Source of the DNA: Ornithinibacter aureus
Lineage (GTDB): Bacteria; Actinomycetota; Actinomycetes; Actinomycetales; Dermatophilaceae
Assembly: GCF_009858245.1 (NCBI RefSeq)
Contig: NZ_VMSB01000001.1
Coordinates: 2,485,623 to 2,549,622, forward strand
Reading direction: 5' to 3'
Length of the DNA stretch: 64,000 nucleotides
The stretch's first letter is position 1. Each line of letters starts with the position of its first letter. Under the pieces are notes generated by a model. The model had not been told where the DNA came from. It saw only the letters and a program-made list of their open reading frames with translations, and made no database searches. The position numbers were made by a program, and so were the translations under genes. Below, piece by piece: positions 35,128 through 44,067 of this stretch.

Positions 35128-37315
35128 CCGATGCCGAGAGGATGAGCGGCACCGCCAGGGTGGCGCCGACCGCGGGGATCGCCACTCCCGAGTCGTTGAT
35201 GAGGAAGCCGATCGTCAGGGTGATGAGCAGGGCGATCATCCCGGCCCGCAGCGTCGGCGCCTGGTCGTAGGAGCGCTGCATCGCGCGCGACCCCCACGAC
35301 GTCGGCCGGGCGAGGACGTAGATGACGAAGATCAGCGCGGCCGGCACGAGCAGGGTCAAGGGGGCGTTGCCGAGCAGGATGCCGAGGTTCTGCTCGCCCT
35401 TGCGGATGACGACGTCCAGGGCGTTGCCGTCGACGATCGACTGGATGAACCGCCCCAGGTGACTGCGTGACGCGGCCGGGCGCAGCCAGTCGGCGACGCC
35501 GATGAGGAAGAACAGCGCAACCACCGAGCCGCCGATGAGCAGGACGCGCTTCCACGTCATCGCGATCCCGAGCACGGCGAACACGAGGTAGATGATGCCG
35601 GGGATGAGGGCAGGCGGCCCGCCGCCGTCGGCCCCCCAGAACGGCATGGCGTTGATGACGGTCGCGACCCCGCCGATGGCGGCCACGGCGATGGCAGCGG
35701 CCCTGCGCCGGTTCTGGAGCACCAGCCACGACGACACGGCCGTGCACAACAGGATGGTGGCCGTCGCGAAGAGGGCGAACGTCGTGTTGCCCATGCCGTA
35801 GAACCGCCCACCGACCACGGGCTGGAGCCCCATGAGGGACGACAGCTGCAGCCTCGCCCCCGTCATGATGTCGACCGCGAGCACGAGCATGGTCACCGCC
35901 GACACGAACGCCATCGGGCCCAGAGCGAACACGCGCCACGGCCCGCGCAGTGCCGCCGTGGCGATGAGCGCGACGAACACCCCGACCACGGCCACGACGG
36001 CCACCATCTCGATCGGGAAGCGCCACCACGGCACGAGGTTGGCGAGGAAGGTCGAGACGGGCACGCTCGCGGCCGCGACGGCGAGCACCCGCACCCGCGA
36101 GAGCACCGTCACCCGGCTCGCCTCGGTGCCGAGCCGTCCCTTCCACACGAGCAGGACGATGAGGTAGATGACGAGCTGGCCGTACGCGAAGACGGTGAAG
36201 AACGGCTCGACGAGGCTGTGCACGTCGTGGCTCGCCTCGTCGTAGTCCCGCAGGGTCGTCAGCCGCTGCTGGGCCCGCTGTTGGGAGTTGTCGGGCGCGG
36301 ACTTGACTGTCATCGGGGCGCCGTTGACGGCATCCGGCACGGGGAGCCCCACCGAGGCCAGCACGGTGGCCGTGATGTCGGGGATCTGGGCCAGCCCCTG
36401 CTGCTTCGTCGACCCAGACACGAGCACCCCGGGCCCGAAGTGCGGACCACGCGCGATGACCAGCCGAAGACGCTCGCTCGTCCCGGCATCCGAGAGGGAG
36501 GCGACGATGTACTCGGCACCGTTGGGGCCGGCGGCGATGACCTCGCCGATGCGGGCGTCGATGGCGGCGATCTGGTCGGCGCGGCTGCCGGGGGCGACCT
36601 CGCCGGGCGCGACGTCGTCGGGGTCACGCACCGAGCCGACGTCGACGAGGGTCACCGGGCAGGCGTTGAGGTCCTCGAGCAGGGTGTCGGGCGACCACGT
36701 CGAGTACTGCTCGACGGTGCCCGCAGCGGTCGCACCACCTACCGCGGCGAGGGGGTCGACCGCGCGCACGCAACGCCCGCCCGCGGCAGCGGTGTCGCCG
36801 AGCAGACCCAGGTCGGCGACGAAGCGCCGGTCAGCTGCCGCAGAGACGTAGTCCGACCACGTGCTGACGGCGCCCTCGGGGCTCACGGTGGGCGGCGGCG
36901 GGCACGGGCGGTTGGCCGGGTTGTCGGCATCGCCGGTGCGCTCGGCGGCCGCCCGGCTGCCCGAGGAGATGCCGAGCCAGCCGTCGACGGGGCAGGTGTT
37001 GGAGTTGACCGACCGGGCCACCAGCGCCGCGGAGGCGCCGTCGCGCAGCAGGACCCACAGGTTCGGGGTGGTCTTCTCGTCGACGTCGGACCAGCTGATG
37101 CCGCCCGTGCCGACGAGGACGACCGCGCCGGCGGGATCGTCCAAGGATGCCGTGTGGGTGGATGCCGCTGGGCTGGCCGCCGCTGGGGCCGTCGCCGAGG
37201 GAGCCGCCGCGGTGGCCGCCGAGGCCGACGCCGAGGCCCACGGCACGGCGCCGACGAGGACACCCGCGGTGAGAGCCACCAGGGCGACGACGACGGCAAC
37301 GGCTCTGCGCAACAC
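35063..37315 (-). CDS. Membrane protein with extracellular phosphodiesterase-like domain
   Basis: The protein has 750 residues. A signal peptide (1-30), an Ala/Pro/Thr linker, and an extracytoplasmic domain of about 330 residues come first. That domain reads as alkaline-phosphatase-like (GTGGISWSDV, LVDVGS, LSDAGTSERLRLVIARGPHF, DITATVLASVGLPVPD). About 10-11 membrane helices follow in the C-terminal half. It is a conserved actinobacterial protein of unknown role; the neighbours suggest envelope polymer work. GTG 37315 follows TAGGGT by 6 nt. The 3' end overlaps the GT-C gene by 65 bp on the other strand. Confidence 0.8.
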   Translation of the reverse strand: MLRRAVAVVVALVALTAGVLVGAVPWASASASAATAAAPSATAPAAASPAASTHTASLDDPAGAVVLVGTGGISWSDVDEKTTPNLWVLLRDGASAALVARSVNSNTCPVDGWLGISSGSRAAAERTGDADNPANRPCPPPPTVSPEGAVSTWSDYVSAAADRRFVADLGLLGDTAAAGGRCVRAVDPLAAVGGATAAGTVEQYSTWSPDTLLEDLNACPVTLVDVGSVRDPDDVAPGEVAPGSRADQIAAIDARIGEVIAAGPNGAEYIVASLSDAGTSERLRLVIARGPHFGPGVLVSGSTKQQGLAQIPDITATVLASVGLPVPDAVNGAPMTVKSAPDNSQQRAQQRLTTLRDYDEASHDVHSLVEPFFTVFAYGQLVIYLIVLLVWKGRLGTEASRVTVLSRVRVLAVAAASVPVSTFLANLVPWWRFPIEMVAVVAVVGVFVALIATAALRGPWRVFALGPMAFVSAVTMLVLAVDIMTGARLQLSSLMGLQPVVGGRFYGMGNTTFALFATATILLCTAVSSWLVLQNRRRAAAIAVAAIGGVATVINAMPFWGADGGGPPALIPGIIYLVFAVLGIAMTWKRVLLIGGSVVALFFLIGVADWLRPAASRSHLGRFIQSIVDGNALDVVIRKGEQNLGILLGNAPLTLLVPAALIFVIYVLARPTSWGSRAMQRSYDQAPTLRAGMIALLITLTIGFLINDSGVAIPAVGATLAVPLILSASVTYLLDEARAAAQTRSARKRR

Positions 37316-37411
37316 GGGGACACCCTACGGGCGCCTCCCGTGAAGTCGCTGAACGCCGGGCGCTGGACGGCTGAGGACCTCGACGGCCCCCGCGACCGGC
37401 AGAATGGGCCG

Positions 37412-38674
37412 GTGAGCACCCGAGCAGCCGGCGTCGTCCCGTGGCACCGGTGGCTCCTCGCCGCGGTGCTCATCGCCCTGGCCTCGCTCCCGGTGGTGCT
37501 GCGCTACCTCGTCTTCTGGCCGATGGACCAGTGGCAGGTCGACGTCGAGGTCTACCGCGAGGCCGGCGTGTCCATCCTCACCGGCCGGCCGATCTACTCG
37601 GCGCTCACCGAGAGCCCGCAGCTGCTGCCGTTCACCTATCCGCCGTTCGCGGCGCTGCTCTCGATCCCGTTGGCGCTCATGCCCTTTGCCGCGGCCGGGT
37701 GGTTGTGGACCGCCTTGCAGGTGCTCGCGACGACGGCCATCGTCTGGTACGCGGGCTACCGCCTGATCCACCGGGCGGACGGCTGGATGCCGCTCGCGCT
37801 GGCCGCCCTCACCGCGCCGATGCTGTGGCTGCACCCCGTGAGCGACGGCATCCGCTTCGGCCAGGTGAACGCGTTCATCGTGCTCGCGTGCCTCATGGAC
37901 CTGCGCTCGCCCCGCCCGGGGGTGCTCCGGCACGTGCCCCGCGGGGTGCTCGTCGGGTTGGCGATGGCGATCAAGCTGACGCCCGGGGTGTTCGTGGTGC
38001 ACTTCCTGGTGACCCGCCGCTGGCGTGAGGCCGCGACGGCCGTCGGCACGGCGGTCGCGGTGACCATCGGGATGTGGGTGCTCATGCCGCACGCCTCGTT
38101 CGCCTTCTGGGGTGGAGCGCTCCAGGACCCCGCTCGGTTGGGGCCGAACATGGGCACGTCCAACCAGTCGCTGCGCGGGCTGCTGTTGCGCATCGGACCC
38201 GAGGGGATGCCGGGGACGGTGATCTGGTTGGTGCTCGTCGCCGCCGTGGGGTGGTTGGGTTTCGTTCTGGCTCGACGCCTGTACCTGCAGGGTGACTCGA
38301 TCGGTGAGGTCGCCGCGGTGGGGTTGATGGCCTGCCTGCTGTCCCCGGTGGCCTGGATCCACCACTTCCACTGGATCGTCGTCGTCATCTTCGCCCTGCT
38401 CGGGGCCGATCCGCTGCGAGACCGGCGGCGGCTGTGGGCCGGGCTCGGGGTGACGGCGTTCTTCCTGTGTCGGCTGCCGTGGTGGGGCATCTCGTGGCTG
38501 AACCAGCCGACCTGGCCCGAGCTGCCCGGGCGGTTGCTGCAGAACGCCGACGTCGCCGGAGGGCTCGCGGCACTGGCGCTGCTCTGGTGGGTGACCCGCG
38601 ACGAGGCGGCTGACCCAGCCGAGCCCGCTGAGCCGAACGGTCAGAGGACCCCGGCGATCTCCAGCGCGGAGTAG
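37412..38674 (+). CDS. GT87-family mannosyltransferase-like protein
   Basis: The protein has 420 residues and about 10 membrane helices. DVEVYREAGVSILTGRPIYS holds the acidic residue typical of the GT87 catalytic loop; later motifs are PFTYPPFAALL, RFGQVNAFIV, IKLTPGVF and SPVAWIHHFHW. This is the DUF2029/GT87 layout of alpha-1,2-mannosyltransferases for phosphatidylinositol mannosides and lipoarabinomannan (PimE-like). GTG 37412 has CAGAAT 6 nt upstream. Its 3' end overlaps the convergent TMEM165-type gene by 34 bp. Confidence 0.85.
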   Translation: MSTRAAGVVPWHRWLLAAVLIALASLPVVLRYLVFWPMDQWQVDVEVYREAGVSILTGRPIYSALTESPQLLPFTYPPFAALLSIPLALMPFAAAGWLWTALQVLATTAIVWYAGYRLIHRADGWMPLALAALTAPMLWLHPVSDGIRFGQVNAFIVLACLMDLRSPRPGVLRHVPRGVLVGLAMAIKLTPGVFVVHFLVTRRWREAATAVGTAVAVTIGMWVLMPHASFAFWGGALQDPARLGPNMGTSNQSLRGLLLRIGPEGMPGTVIWLVLVAAVGWLGFVLARRLYLQGDSIGEVAAVGLMACLLSPVAWIHHFHWIVVVIFALLGADPLRDRRRLWAGLGVTAFFLCRLPWWGISWLNQPTWPELPGRLLQNADVAGGLAALALLWWVTRDEAADPAEPAEPNGQRTPAISSAE

Positions 38675-39255
38675 CCGGCCAGCAGCAGGCACACCGTGCC
38701 ACCGATGCGCCGGATGGTCGACAGCTTCATCCGGGTGAGCAGCGTGCGCCCGAGCCCGGCAGCCAGCCCCGACACGGCAGCCAGCGCGAGGAAGGCCCCG
38801 ACGAACACCGAGATCGGGTCGTCGTAGCGCACGACCAGCGACGCCGTGAGGATCTGCGACAGGTCACCCCACTCGGCGAGGAACAGGATGGTGAAGCACA
38901 GGCTCACCACCCGCCAGCCCACGACCTGCTTGGCGGCCTTGGCGCCGAACTCCTCCTCGGTCTCGGCCTCCTCCTCGTCGGCATCGCCGGCCCCGCGCAG
39001 CAGCAGGATGCCGCCGATGAGGAACAGCGTCGCGGCGACGACCTCGACGAGGGTGCGGGGCAGCTGGGCGAGCAATCCGCCGGCGGTCACGGCGATCGCG
39101 GTCTGCACGAAGAACGCGAGGCAGACCCCGATCCACACGAGCAGCGGCCGGAACCGGGTGGCCATCACGAGCGTGGCGATGAACGTCTTGTCGGGGAGTT
39201 CGACCACGAAGATCGTCCCGAAGACGATGGCGACGGTCGCGAGGTCGAGAGGCAC
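38641..39255 (-). CDS. TMEM165/GDT1 (UPF0016) family cation exporter
   Basis: The protein has about 204 residues and six membrane segments in two repeats. The signature ELPDKT and its counterpart EWGDLS (E-x-G/P-D-K/L-T/S) line the ion path. An acidic loop (DADEEEAETEEEFG) separates the halves. The family exports Mn2+ or Ca2+. GTG 39255 is preferred to GTG 39264 because TACAGT lies 7 nt upstream and the helix starts at once. It is divergent from pheA, with a palindromic element between. Confidence 0.87.
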   Translation of the reverse strand: MPLDLATVAIVFGTIFVVELPDKTFIATLVMATRFRPLLVWIGVCLAFFVQTAIAVTAGGLLAQLPRTLVEVVAATLFLIGGILLLRGAGDADEEEAETEEEFGAKAAKQVVGWRVVSLCFTILFLAEWGDLSQILTASLVVRYDDPISVFVGAFLALAAVSGLAAGLGRTLLTRMKLSTIRRIGGTVCLLLAGYSALEIAGVL

Positions 39256-39315
39256 GGCATCCACTGTAGGCACGTGGCGCGGCACCTGCCGACGTGGTCC
39301 ACGGCATCCCGCCAC

Positions 39316-39393
39316 CCCGCACTTCGTGCGACGTCGGTGCGCAGATCGGGCGAAATCCGGGGGGATCCCGCACGCAAGTCGCACGAAGTCGGG
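39316..39393. repeat. Interspersed palindromic element, copy 3 (78 bp)
   Basis: The arms CCCCGCACTTCGTGCGACGT (from 39316) and AAGTCGCACGAAGTCGGG (to 39393) enclose GATCGGGCGAAATCC. Compared with copies at 5798 and 14861, the outer arm is conserved and the middle diverged. It sits in a divergent promoter gap, so it cannot be a terminator for either neighbour. Confidence 0.85.
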
Positions 39394-39464
39394 AGACGGG
39401 GGTGTGGCGGTGCGGGCGTGGAATGCGCGGGCGCCCGGATTCGCCACGGCCTAGCCTGTCGCGT

Positions 39465-40418
39465 GTGACCGCCTCGACCTCGCTGACCCCCACCACGCGC
39501 TACGGCTTCCTCGGCCCCGAGGGCACGTTCACGTCGATGGCCCTGGACGCGTGGGGCCCGTCCGCGCAGGGTGAGCGCGTCACGTTCGGGTCGGTGGATG
39601 CCGCGCTGACCGCCCTGCGCTCCGGCGCCATCGACGCCGCCATGGTGCCGATCGAGAACTCCGTCGAGGGCGGGGTCTCCGCCACGCTCGACGCCCTGGC
39701 CAGCGGCGACCCGCTCGTCGTCGTCGGCGAGGTGCTCGTGCCCGTCACCTTCGTGCTGGCCGCCGCGCCGGGCACCACGCGCGATGCCGTGCGGGCCGTC
39801 GGCACCCACTCCCACGCGTGGGCGCAGGTGCGCGGCTGGATCGGGGAGAACCTCCCGGATGCCGTGTACGTGCCGACGCTGTCGACCGCCTCTGCTGCGG
39901 AGGCCTTGGAACAGGGGCCGCAGCCGTTCGAGGCGGCCGTGTGTGCCCCCGCCGCGGCCCGGCTCCACGGGCTCGACGTGCTCGCCGAGGGGATCGGCGA
40001 CATGCAGGCCGCCGTCACCCGGTTCGTGCTCGTGGCCCGGCCCGGCGTCGTGCCCGAGCGCACCGGGGCCGACAAGACCACGGTGGTGCTCTTCCAGCGC
40101 GACGACCACGCCGGCGGGTTGCTCGCGCTGCTCGAGCAGTTCGCCGCTCGCGGGATCAACATGACCCGGTTGGAGTCGCGCCCGACGAAGGAGTCGATGG
40201 GCTCGTACTGCTTCTCCATCGACCTCGAGGGCCACGTGCTCGACGAACGGGTGGGGGAGGCGCTCATGGGGCTGAAGCGGATCTGCTCGGAGGTGCGCTT
40301 CCTCGGGTCCTACCCGCGCGCGGACCGGCAGCGGGCCACGATCGCCCCGCTCACGGCCGACGAGGACTTCTCGGCGGCCCGGGCGTGGCTGACGGGGTTG
40401 CGCACTGGTCGTCCCTGA
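39465..40418 (+). CDS. pheA: Prephenate dehydratase
   Basis: The protein has 317 residues. The PDT domain begins RYGFLGPEGTFTSMAL and contains VPIENSVEGGVSATLD and the active-site region TRFVLVARP. A C-terminal ACT domain (LLALLEQFAARGINMTRLESRP) would bind phenylalanine for feedback control. It converts prephenate to phenylpyruvate. GTG 39465 has TAGCCT 7 nt upstream, so probably leaderless. It stands alone and ends at a hairpin before the convergent acyltransferase gene. Confidence 0.95.
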   Translation: MTASTSLTPTTRYGFLGPEGTFTSMALDAWGPSAQGERVTFGSVDAALTALRSGAIDAAMVPIENSVEGGVSATLDALASGDPLVVVGEVLVPVTFVLAAAPGTTRDAVRAVGTHSHAWAQVRGWIGENLPDAVYVPTLSTASAAEALEQGPQPFEAAVCAPAAARLHGLDVLAEGIGDMQAAVTRFVLVARPGVVPERTGADKTTVVLFQRDDHAGGLLALLEQFAARGINMTRLESRPTKESMGSYCFSIDLEGHVLDERVGEALMGLKRICSEVRFLGSYPRADRQRATIAPLTADEDFSAARAWLTGLRTGRP

Positions 40419-40435
40419 GTCGATTCCTTTGCCTG

Positions 40436-40477
40436 CGTCCGGCAGAACGGTGGTCAGAGCCACCAAACTGCCGGACG
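40436..40477. terminator. Hairpin between convergent pheA and acyltransferase genes
   Basis: CGTCCGGCAG (40436-40445) pairs perfectly with CTGCCGGACG (40468-40477), and an inner GGTGG/CCACC adds to the stem. A similar hairpin lies at 44015-44054. Confidence 0.75.
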
Positions 40478-40496
40478 TCACGCGGTTGAGGCGGCG

Positions 40497-41516
40497 CTAC
40501 GCCCGCACCGTGCCGCCGTGCTCGGTGACCCACTTGTCGACCTCGTCCCACCGATCGCCGAGCCACTGCTCGAAGGCGACCGGCTCGGTGGGCACCGTGT
40601 CGGCGGCGTAGGTCCAGGTCCGCACGACGAAGGGGCGGTCGTGGAAGGGCAGGGCGTCCCACATCATCCGCGGGCTGGCGAGCTGGTCGAGCCCGACGTG
40701 GGCGAGCACCATGACGTCCGCCGCCGGCCGGGCCGACCGCGCCGCCCAGGCGCCCTTGGTGCGCGGGGGCAGCACGTACTGCAGCTCCTCGGCGCGGCGG
40801 GCCAGAGCCGTGTCGCCCCGCTCACGCAGCCGCTTGATCAGGCCGGTCCGACGCGTCGGAGTCCAGTTCTGCCCCTCGGGGAAGATGACGAAGACGTCGT
40901 TGTCCTGCATCGTCGAGGCCATCTCCGCGAGCCCGGCTGAACGGTCCTCACCGGGGCGGGCCTGCGCGGGCATGAAGAACGACTGCAGCCGCGACAGGAT
41001 CGTGTCGATGCCCGGGTCCCACCGCAGCGCCTCGGCCAGCACGATGCGTGGCAACCGCCCGGCGGTGCGCGACAGCAGCCACGCGATGGCCAGCGAGTCA
41101 GCGGGGCCGGCGTGCCGGGCCAGGGCCAGCAGCGGCTCGTCGTCGGAGCCGAAGTGCATCCGGTCCTCGAGCACCACCTCGAGCCCGACCCAGCGGCGCG
41201 CGTAGTACATGAGCGAGTCGAGCGCGGTCGAGAACAGCTTCTCGTGGTCCTCGCGCCACGTCGGCGACGACTGGTCGGGGCTCTTGGCGTACAGCGCCCA
41301 GCACCCCAGCAGCATCCGGATGTCGACCCACATGAGCACGACGGCCAGGCACGAGGCCCGAAAGAGTCGGGCCCGCCGGTCGACGAGCACCATGAAGGCA
41401 CCAGCGACGATGACGGGCACCATCAGCCCGGTGACGAGCACCCCGACGAACGGCCACACCACGTGCAGCACGCGTCGCACGGCCAGCGGGGGAGGGGGAA
41501 TGCTGCGGGCGCCCAT
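40497..41516 (-). CDS. 1-acyl-glycerol-3-phosphate acyltransferase-like protein
   Basis: The protein has 339 residues. Two or three N-terminal membrane helices are followed by a PlsC-like domain with HAGPAD (the HX4D catalytic motif), later VFVIFPEGQNWTPTRRTG, and PAADVMVLAHVGLD. It would esterify a lysophospholipid or a related acceptor; the usual PlsC spacing is changed, so the acceptor is uncertain. TACGCT lies 7 nt before the ATG. Confidence 0.82.
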   Translation of the reverse strand: MGARSIPPPPLAVRRVLHVVWPFVGVLVTGLMVPVIVAGAFMVLVDRRARLFRASCLAVVLMWVDIRMLLGCWALYAKSPDQSSPTWREDHEKLFSTALDSLMYYARRWVGLEVVLEDRMHFGSDDEPLLALARHAGPADSLAIAWLLSRTAGRLPRIVLAEALRWDPGIDTILSRLQSFFMPAQARPGEDRSAGLAEMASTMQDNDVFVIFPEGQNWTPTRRTGLIKRLRERGDTALARRAEELQYVLPPRTKGAWAARSARPAADVMVLAHVGLDQLASPRMMWDALPFHDRPFVVRTWTYAADTVPTEPVAFEQWLGDRWDEVDKWVTEHGGTVRA

Positions 41517-41644
41517 GGCGGTCAGCGTATGCCCACCGGATGCCCACCGGATGCCGTCGAAGGGTCACCGCCGTTGCCCCTCCCCGAGTAGGTTGAGGGC
41601 CGTCCGCGGGATCCCGACACCGCGGGCGGTGAGGACGACCGGCC

Positions 41645-43182
41645 ATGAGCACCCCCGAGCCCTACTGGGCTGCGGCGTACGGACCAGGGGTGCCGTTGCA
41701 CCTCGAGCCCGGTGACACCACCCTGGTCGACCGGTTCGAGCGCACGGCCGCCACGCACCCGCAGCGCGTGGCGCTGGAGTTCCTCGGCCGCAAGACCACG
41801 TACGCCGCGATGGCCGACCAGGTCCTGCGCGTCGCGGAGGGGCTGCGCCGGCTCGGCGTCGGCCCGGGTGACAGCGTCGCCCTCCTCATGCCGAACTGCC
41901 CGCAGAACGTCATCGCCTTCTGCGCCGTGCTGTGGCTCGGGGCGACCGTCGTCGAGCACAACCCGCTCTACACGGCCGGTGAGCTGCGGCTGCCGTTCAT
42001 CGACCACGGCGCGAGGGTGGCGATCGTCTGGGACAAGATCGTCCCCGTCGTCGAGGAGCTGCGCGGTGACTGCGCGCTCGAGCACGTCGTCGCCGTCGAC
42101 CTCACGGCCGAGCTGCCGCTGGCCAAGCGGTTGGCCCTGCGGCTCCCGGTCGCGAAGGCCCGCGCGTCGCGGGCGGCCCTGACGACCCCGGCGCCCAGCG
42201 CCCTGCGGTGGGCCGGGCTGCTCACGGCGCCCCCGTTGGCGGCCTCGCACCCCCGCCCTTCCTGCTCGCCCTGCCGCTCTTCCACGCGTACGGCGTCACC
42301 GTGGGGATGCTGCTCGGCATCGACCTCGCCGCGACCCTCGTCCTCCTGCCCAAGCCCGAGGTGGGCCTGCTGATGGACGCCATCGAACGGGCGGTGCCGA
42401 CCTTCGTGCCAGCGGTGCCGCCGCTGTACGAGCGCATCGTCGACGAGGCGCAGCGGCGCGGGGTGAGCATCCGCGGCATCCGCTACGGGTTGTCGGGTGC
42501 GATGCCGCTGCCGGCCCCGCTCGTCCAGCGCTGGGAGGCGGCGACCGGAGGGTTGCTCGTCGAGGGCTACGGGCTCACCGAGACCTCCCCCGTCGTCGTC
42601 GGCAACCCGATGACGACCGATCGGCGGCCGGGGTCGATCGGCGTGCCGTTCCCGAACGTCCAGGTGCGCATCGCCGACCCCGACGACCTCGACCGCGAGG
42701 TGCCGCTCGGTGAGCGGGGCGAGCTGCTCGTCAAGGGGCCGCAGGTGTTCGACGGCTACCGCGGGATGCCGCAGGAGACGGCTGCCTCGTTCCACGACGG
42801 GTGGTTCCTCACCGGCGACGTCGTGACGATGGACGAGAAGGGATTCATCACACTCGTGGACCGGATCAAGGAGGTCATCATCACCGGTGGCTTCAACGTC
42901 TACCCCTCCGAGGTCGAGGCGGTGCTGCGCCTGCACCCGGGGGTGCGTGACGCCGCCGTCGTCGGGGTGATGCACCCCGAGAGCGGCAGCGAGGAGGTCG
43001 TCGCGGCCGTCGTGCTCGACCCGGGTGCCCAGCTGGACTCAACGACGATCCACGACCACGCCCGCGAGTCCCTGACCGCCTACAAGGTGCCGCGGCGCTA
43101 CGTCGTGCTCGACGAGCTGCCCGTCAACGCGATGGGCAAGGTGCTGCGCCGCGAGGTGGTCAGGGAGATTCGAGGTCGGTGA
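41645..43182 (+). pseudogene. Acyl-CoA synthetase with P-loop deleted
   Basis: The N-terminal 195 residues (to LRWAGLLTAPPLAASHPRP) and the C-terminal 310 residues (from FLLALPLFHAYGVTVG to GKVLRREVVREIRGR) are good ANL-family ligase, with YGLTETSP and ITGGFNVYPSEVEAVL. They lie in different frames and about 45-50 residues between them are missing, including the ATP-binding TSGTTGxPKG motif. The junction is near 42250. Without that motif no adenylation is expected. A GAGGA ribosome site precedes the ATG. Confidence 0.8.
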
Positions 43183-43993
43183 GGTAGGCATCGGATGCCG
43201 CGTGCGCGGCATCCATGCGTTCCTTCATCTTCGCGATGCGCGCCAACCCGATGGACACGTTCGGGCTGCTGGCGGCGCCGCTCGGCAGCACGTGCAGCTC
43301 GACGTCGTCGGGCACCGACTCCATCTCGTGCACGAACCGGTGGCGGCGGCCGATCTCGAAGGCGACGGTCGCGACCTCCCACGGCTTGGTCGGCACCTTC
43401 AGCGGCTGCTCGACCCGCCCGACCTGGAGCACGAAGATGCGGGTGGCGCCCAGGGCCAGCGCCCGCCCGATGGGGATGGAGTGCACGAGCCCGCCGTCGA
43501 GGTAGTGCCGGTCGTCGATCTTCACGGGCGGGAAGAGCCCGGGCACCGAGCACGAGGCGACGACGGCGTCGGTGAGGTCACCGTCGGCGAACCAGCGGCC
43601 GCTGGAGTCCTCGATGCAGGCGGCGACGCACTGGAAGGCGACCTCGAGCTCCTCGAACCGGCTGACCGGCAGGTAGCGCTCGATGACGTGCCGCAGCGGT
43701 GCGTTGGACAGCAGGTGGGTGCGGTACTTCGCGACCCGGGCGGCCTGGCGCATCGGGTTGTCGAGGAAGACCCCCTCGCGGACCACGGCCTCCCAGACGG
43801 CAGCGAGCCGCTCGGCCCCCTCGACCCCGGGGTCGGCGGCGATGAACGCCCCGTTCATGGCGCCGATGCTCGTGCCCAGGACCACGTCGGGGCGGATGCC
43901 GTGCTCGGCCAGCGCGCGCACCATGCCCACCTCGCTGGAGCCGAGCACCCCGCCGCCGCCGAGGACGTACGCGGTGAGCTCGTCGCGAGGCAT
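43160..43993 (-). CDS. Patatin-like phospholipase
   Basis: The protein has 277 residues. The oxyanion motif is GGGGVLGSSEVG, the nucleophile is GTSIG (Ser at about residue 42), and the catalytic Asp is in YLDGGLVHS. These give a Ser-Asp lipid acyl hydrolase. There is no signal peptide, so cytoplasmic or membrane-peripheral. TAGGTT precedes the ATG by 6 nt. Its 3' end overlaps the broken acyl-CoA synthetase by 23 bp on the other strand. Confidence 0.9.
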   Translation of the reverse strand: MPRDELTAYVLGGGGVLGSSEVGMVRALAEHGIRPDVVLGTSIGAMNGAFIAADPGVEGAERLAAVWEAVVREGVFLDNPMRQAARVAKYRTHLLSNAPLRHVIERYLPVSRFEELEVAFQCVAACIEDSSGRWFADGDLTDAVVASCSVPGLFPPVKIDDRHYLDGGLVHSIPIGRALALGATRIFVLQVGRVEQPLKVPTKPWEVATVAFEIGRRHRFVHEMESVPDDVELHVLPSGAASSPNVSIGLARIAKMKERMDAAHAASDAYLTDLESP

Positions 43994-44014
43994 GCCCCCA
44001 ACCTACGGCTTGTG

Positions 44015-44054
44015 TCCGGCAGGTTGGTGGTCCGGGCAACCAACCTGCCGGACG
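44015..44054. terminator. Perfect 15-bp hairpin in the patatin upstream gap
   Basis: GTCCGGCAGGTTGGT (44015-44029) pairs exactly with its complement at 44040-44054. It lies downstream of the NirK-like gene (stop 44068, minus strand) and upstream of the patatin start, so it can terminate the nitrite operon. Its arms resemble the hairpin at 40436. Confidence 0.75.
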
Positions 44055-44067
44055 TTGGCTGCTCACC

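Noticed and set aside
36218-37411. Long plus-strand open frame before the GT87 gene
   Set aside because: It is antisense to the phosphodiesterase-like gene, has Arg/Gly/Asp-rich composition and no family signature; the GT87 protein begins at GTG 37412.
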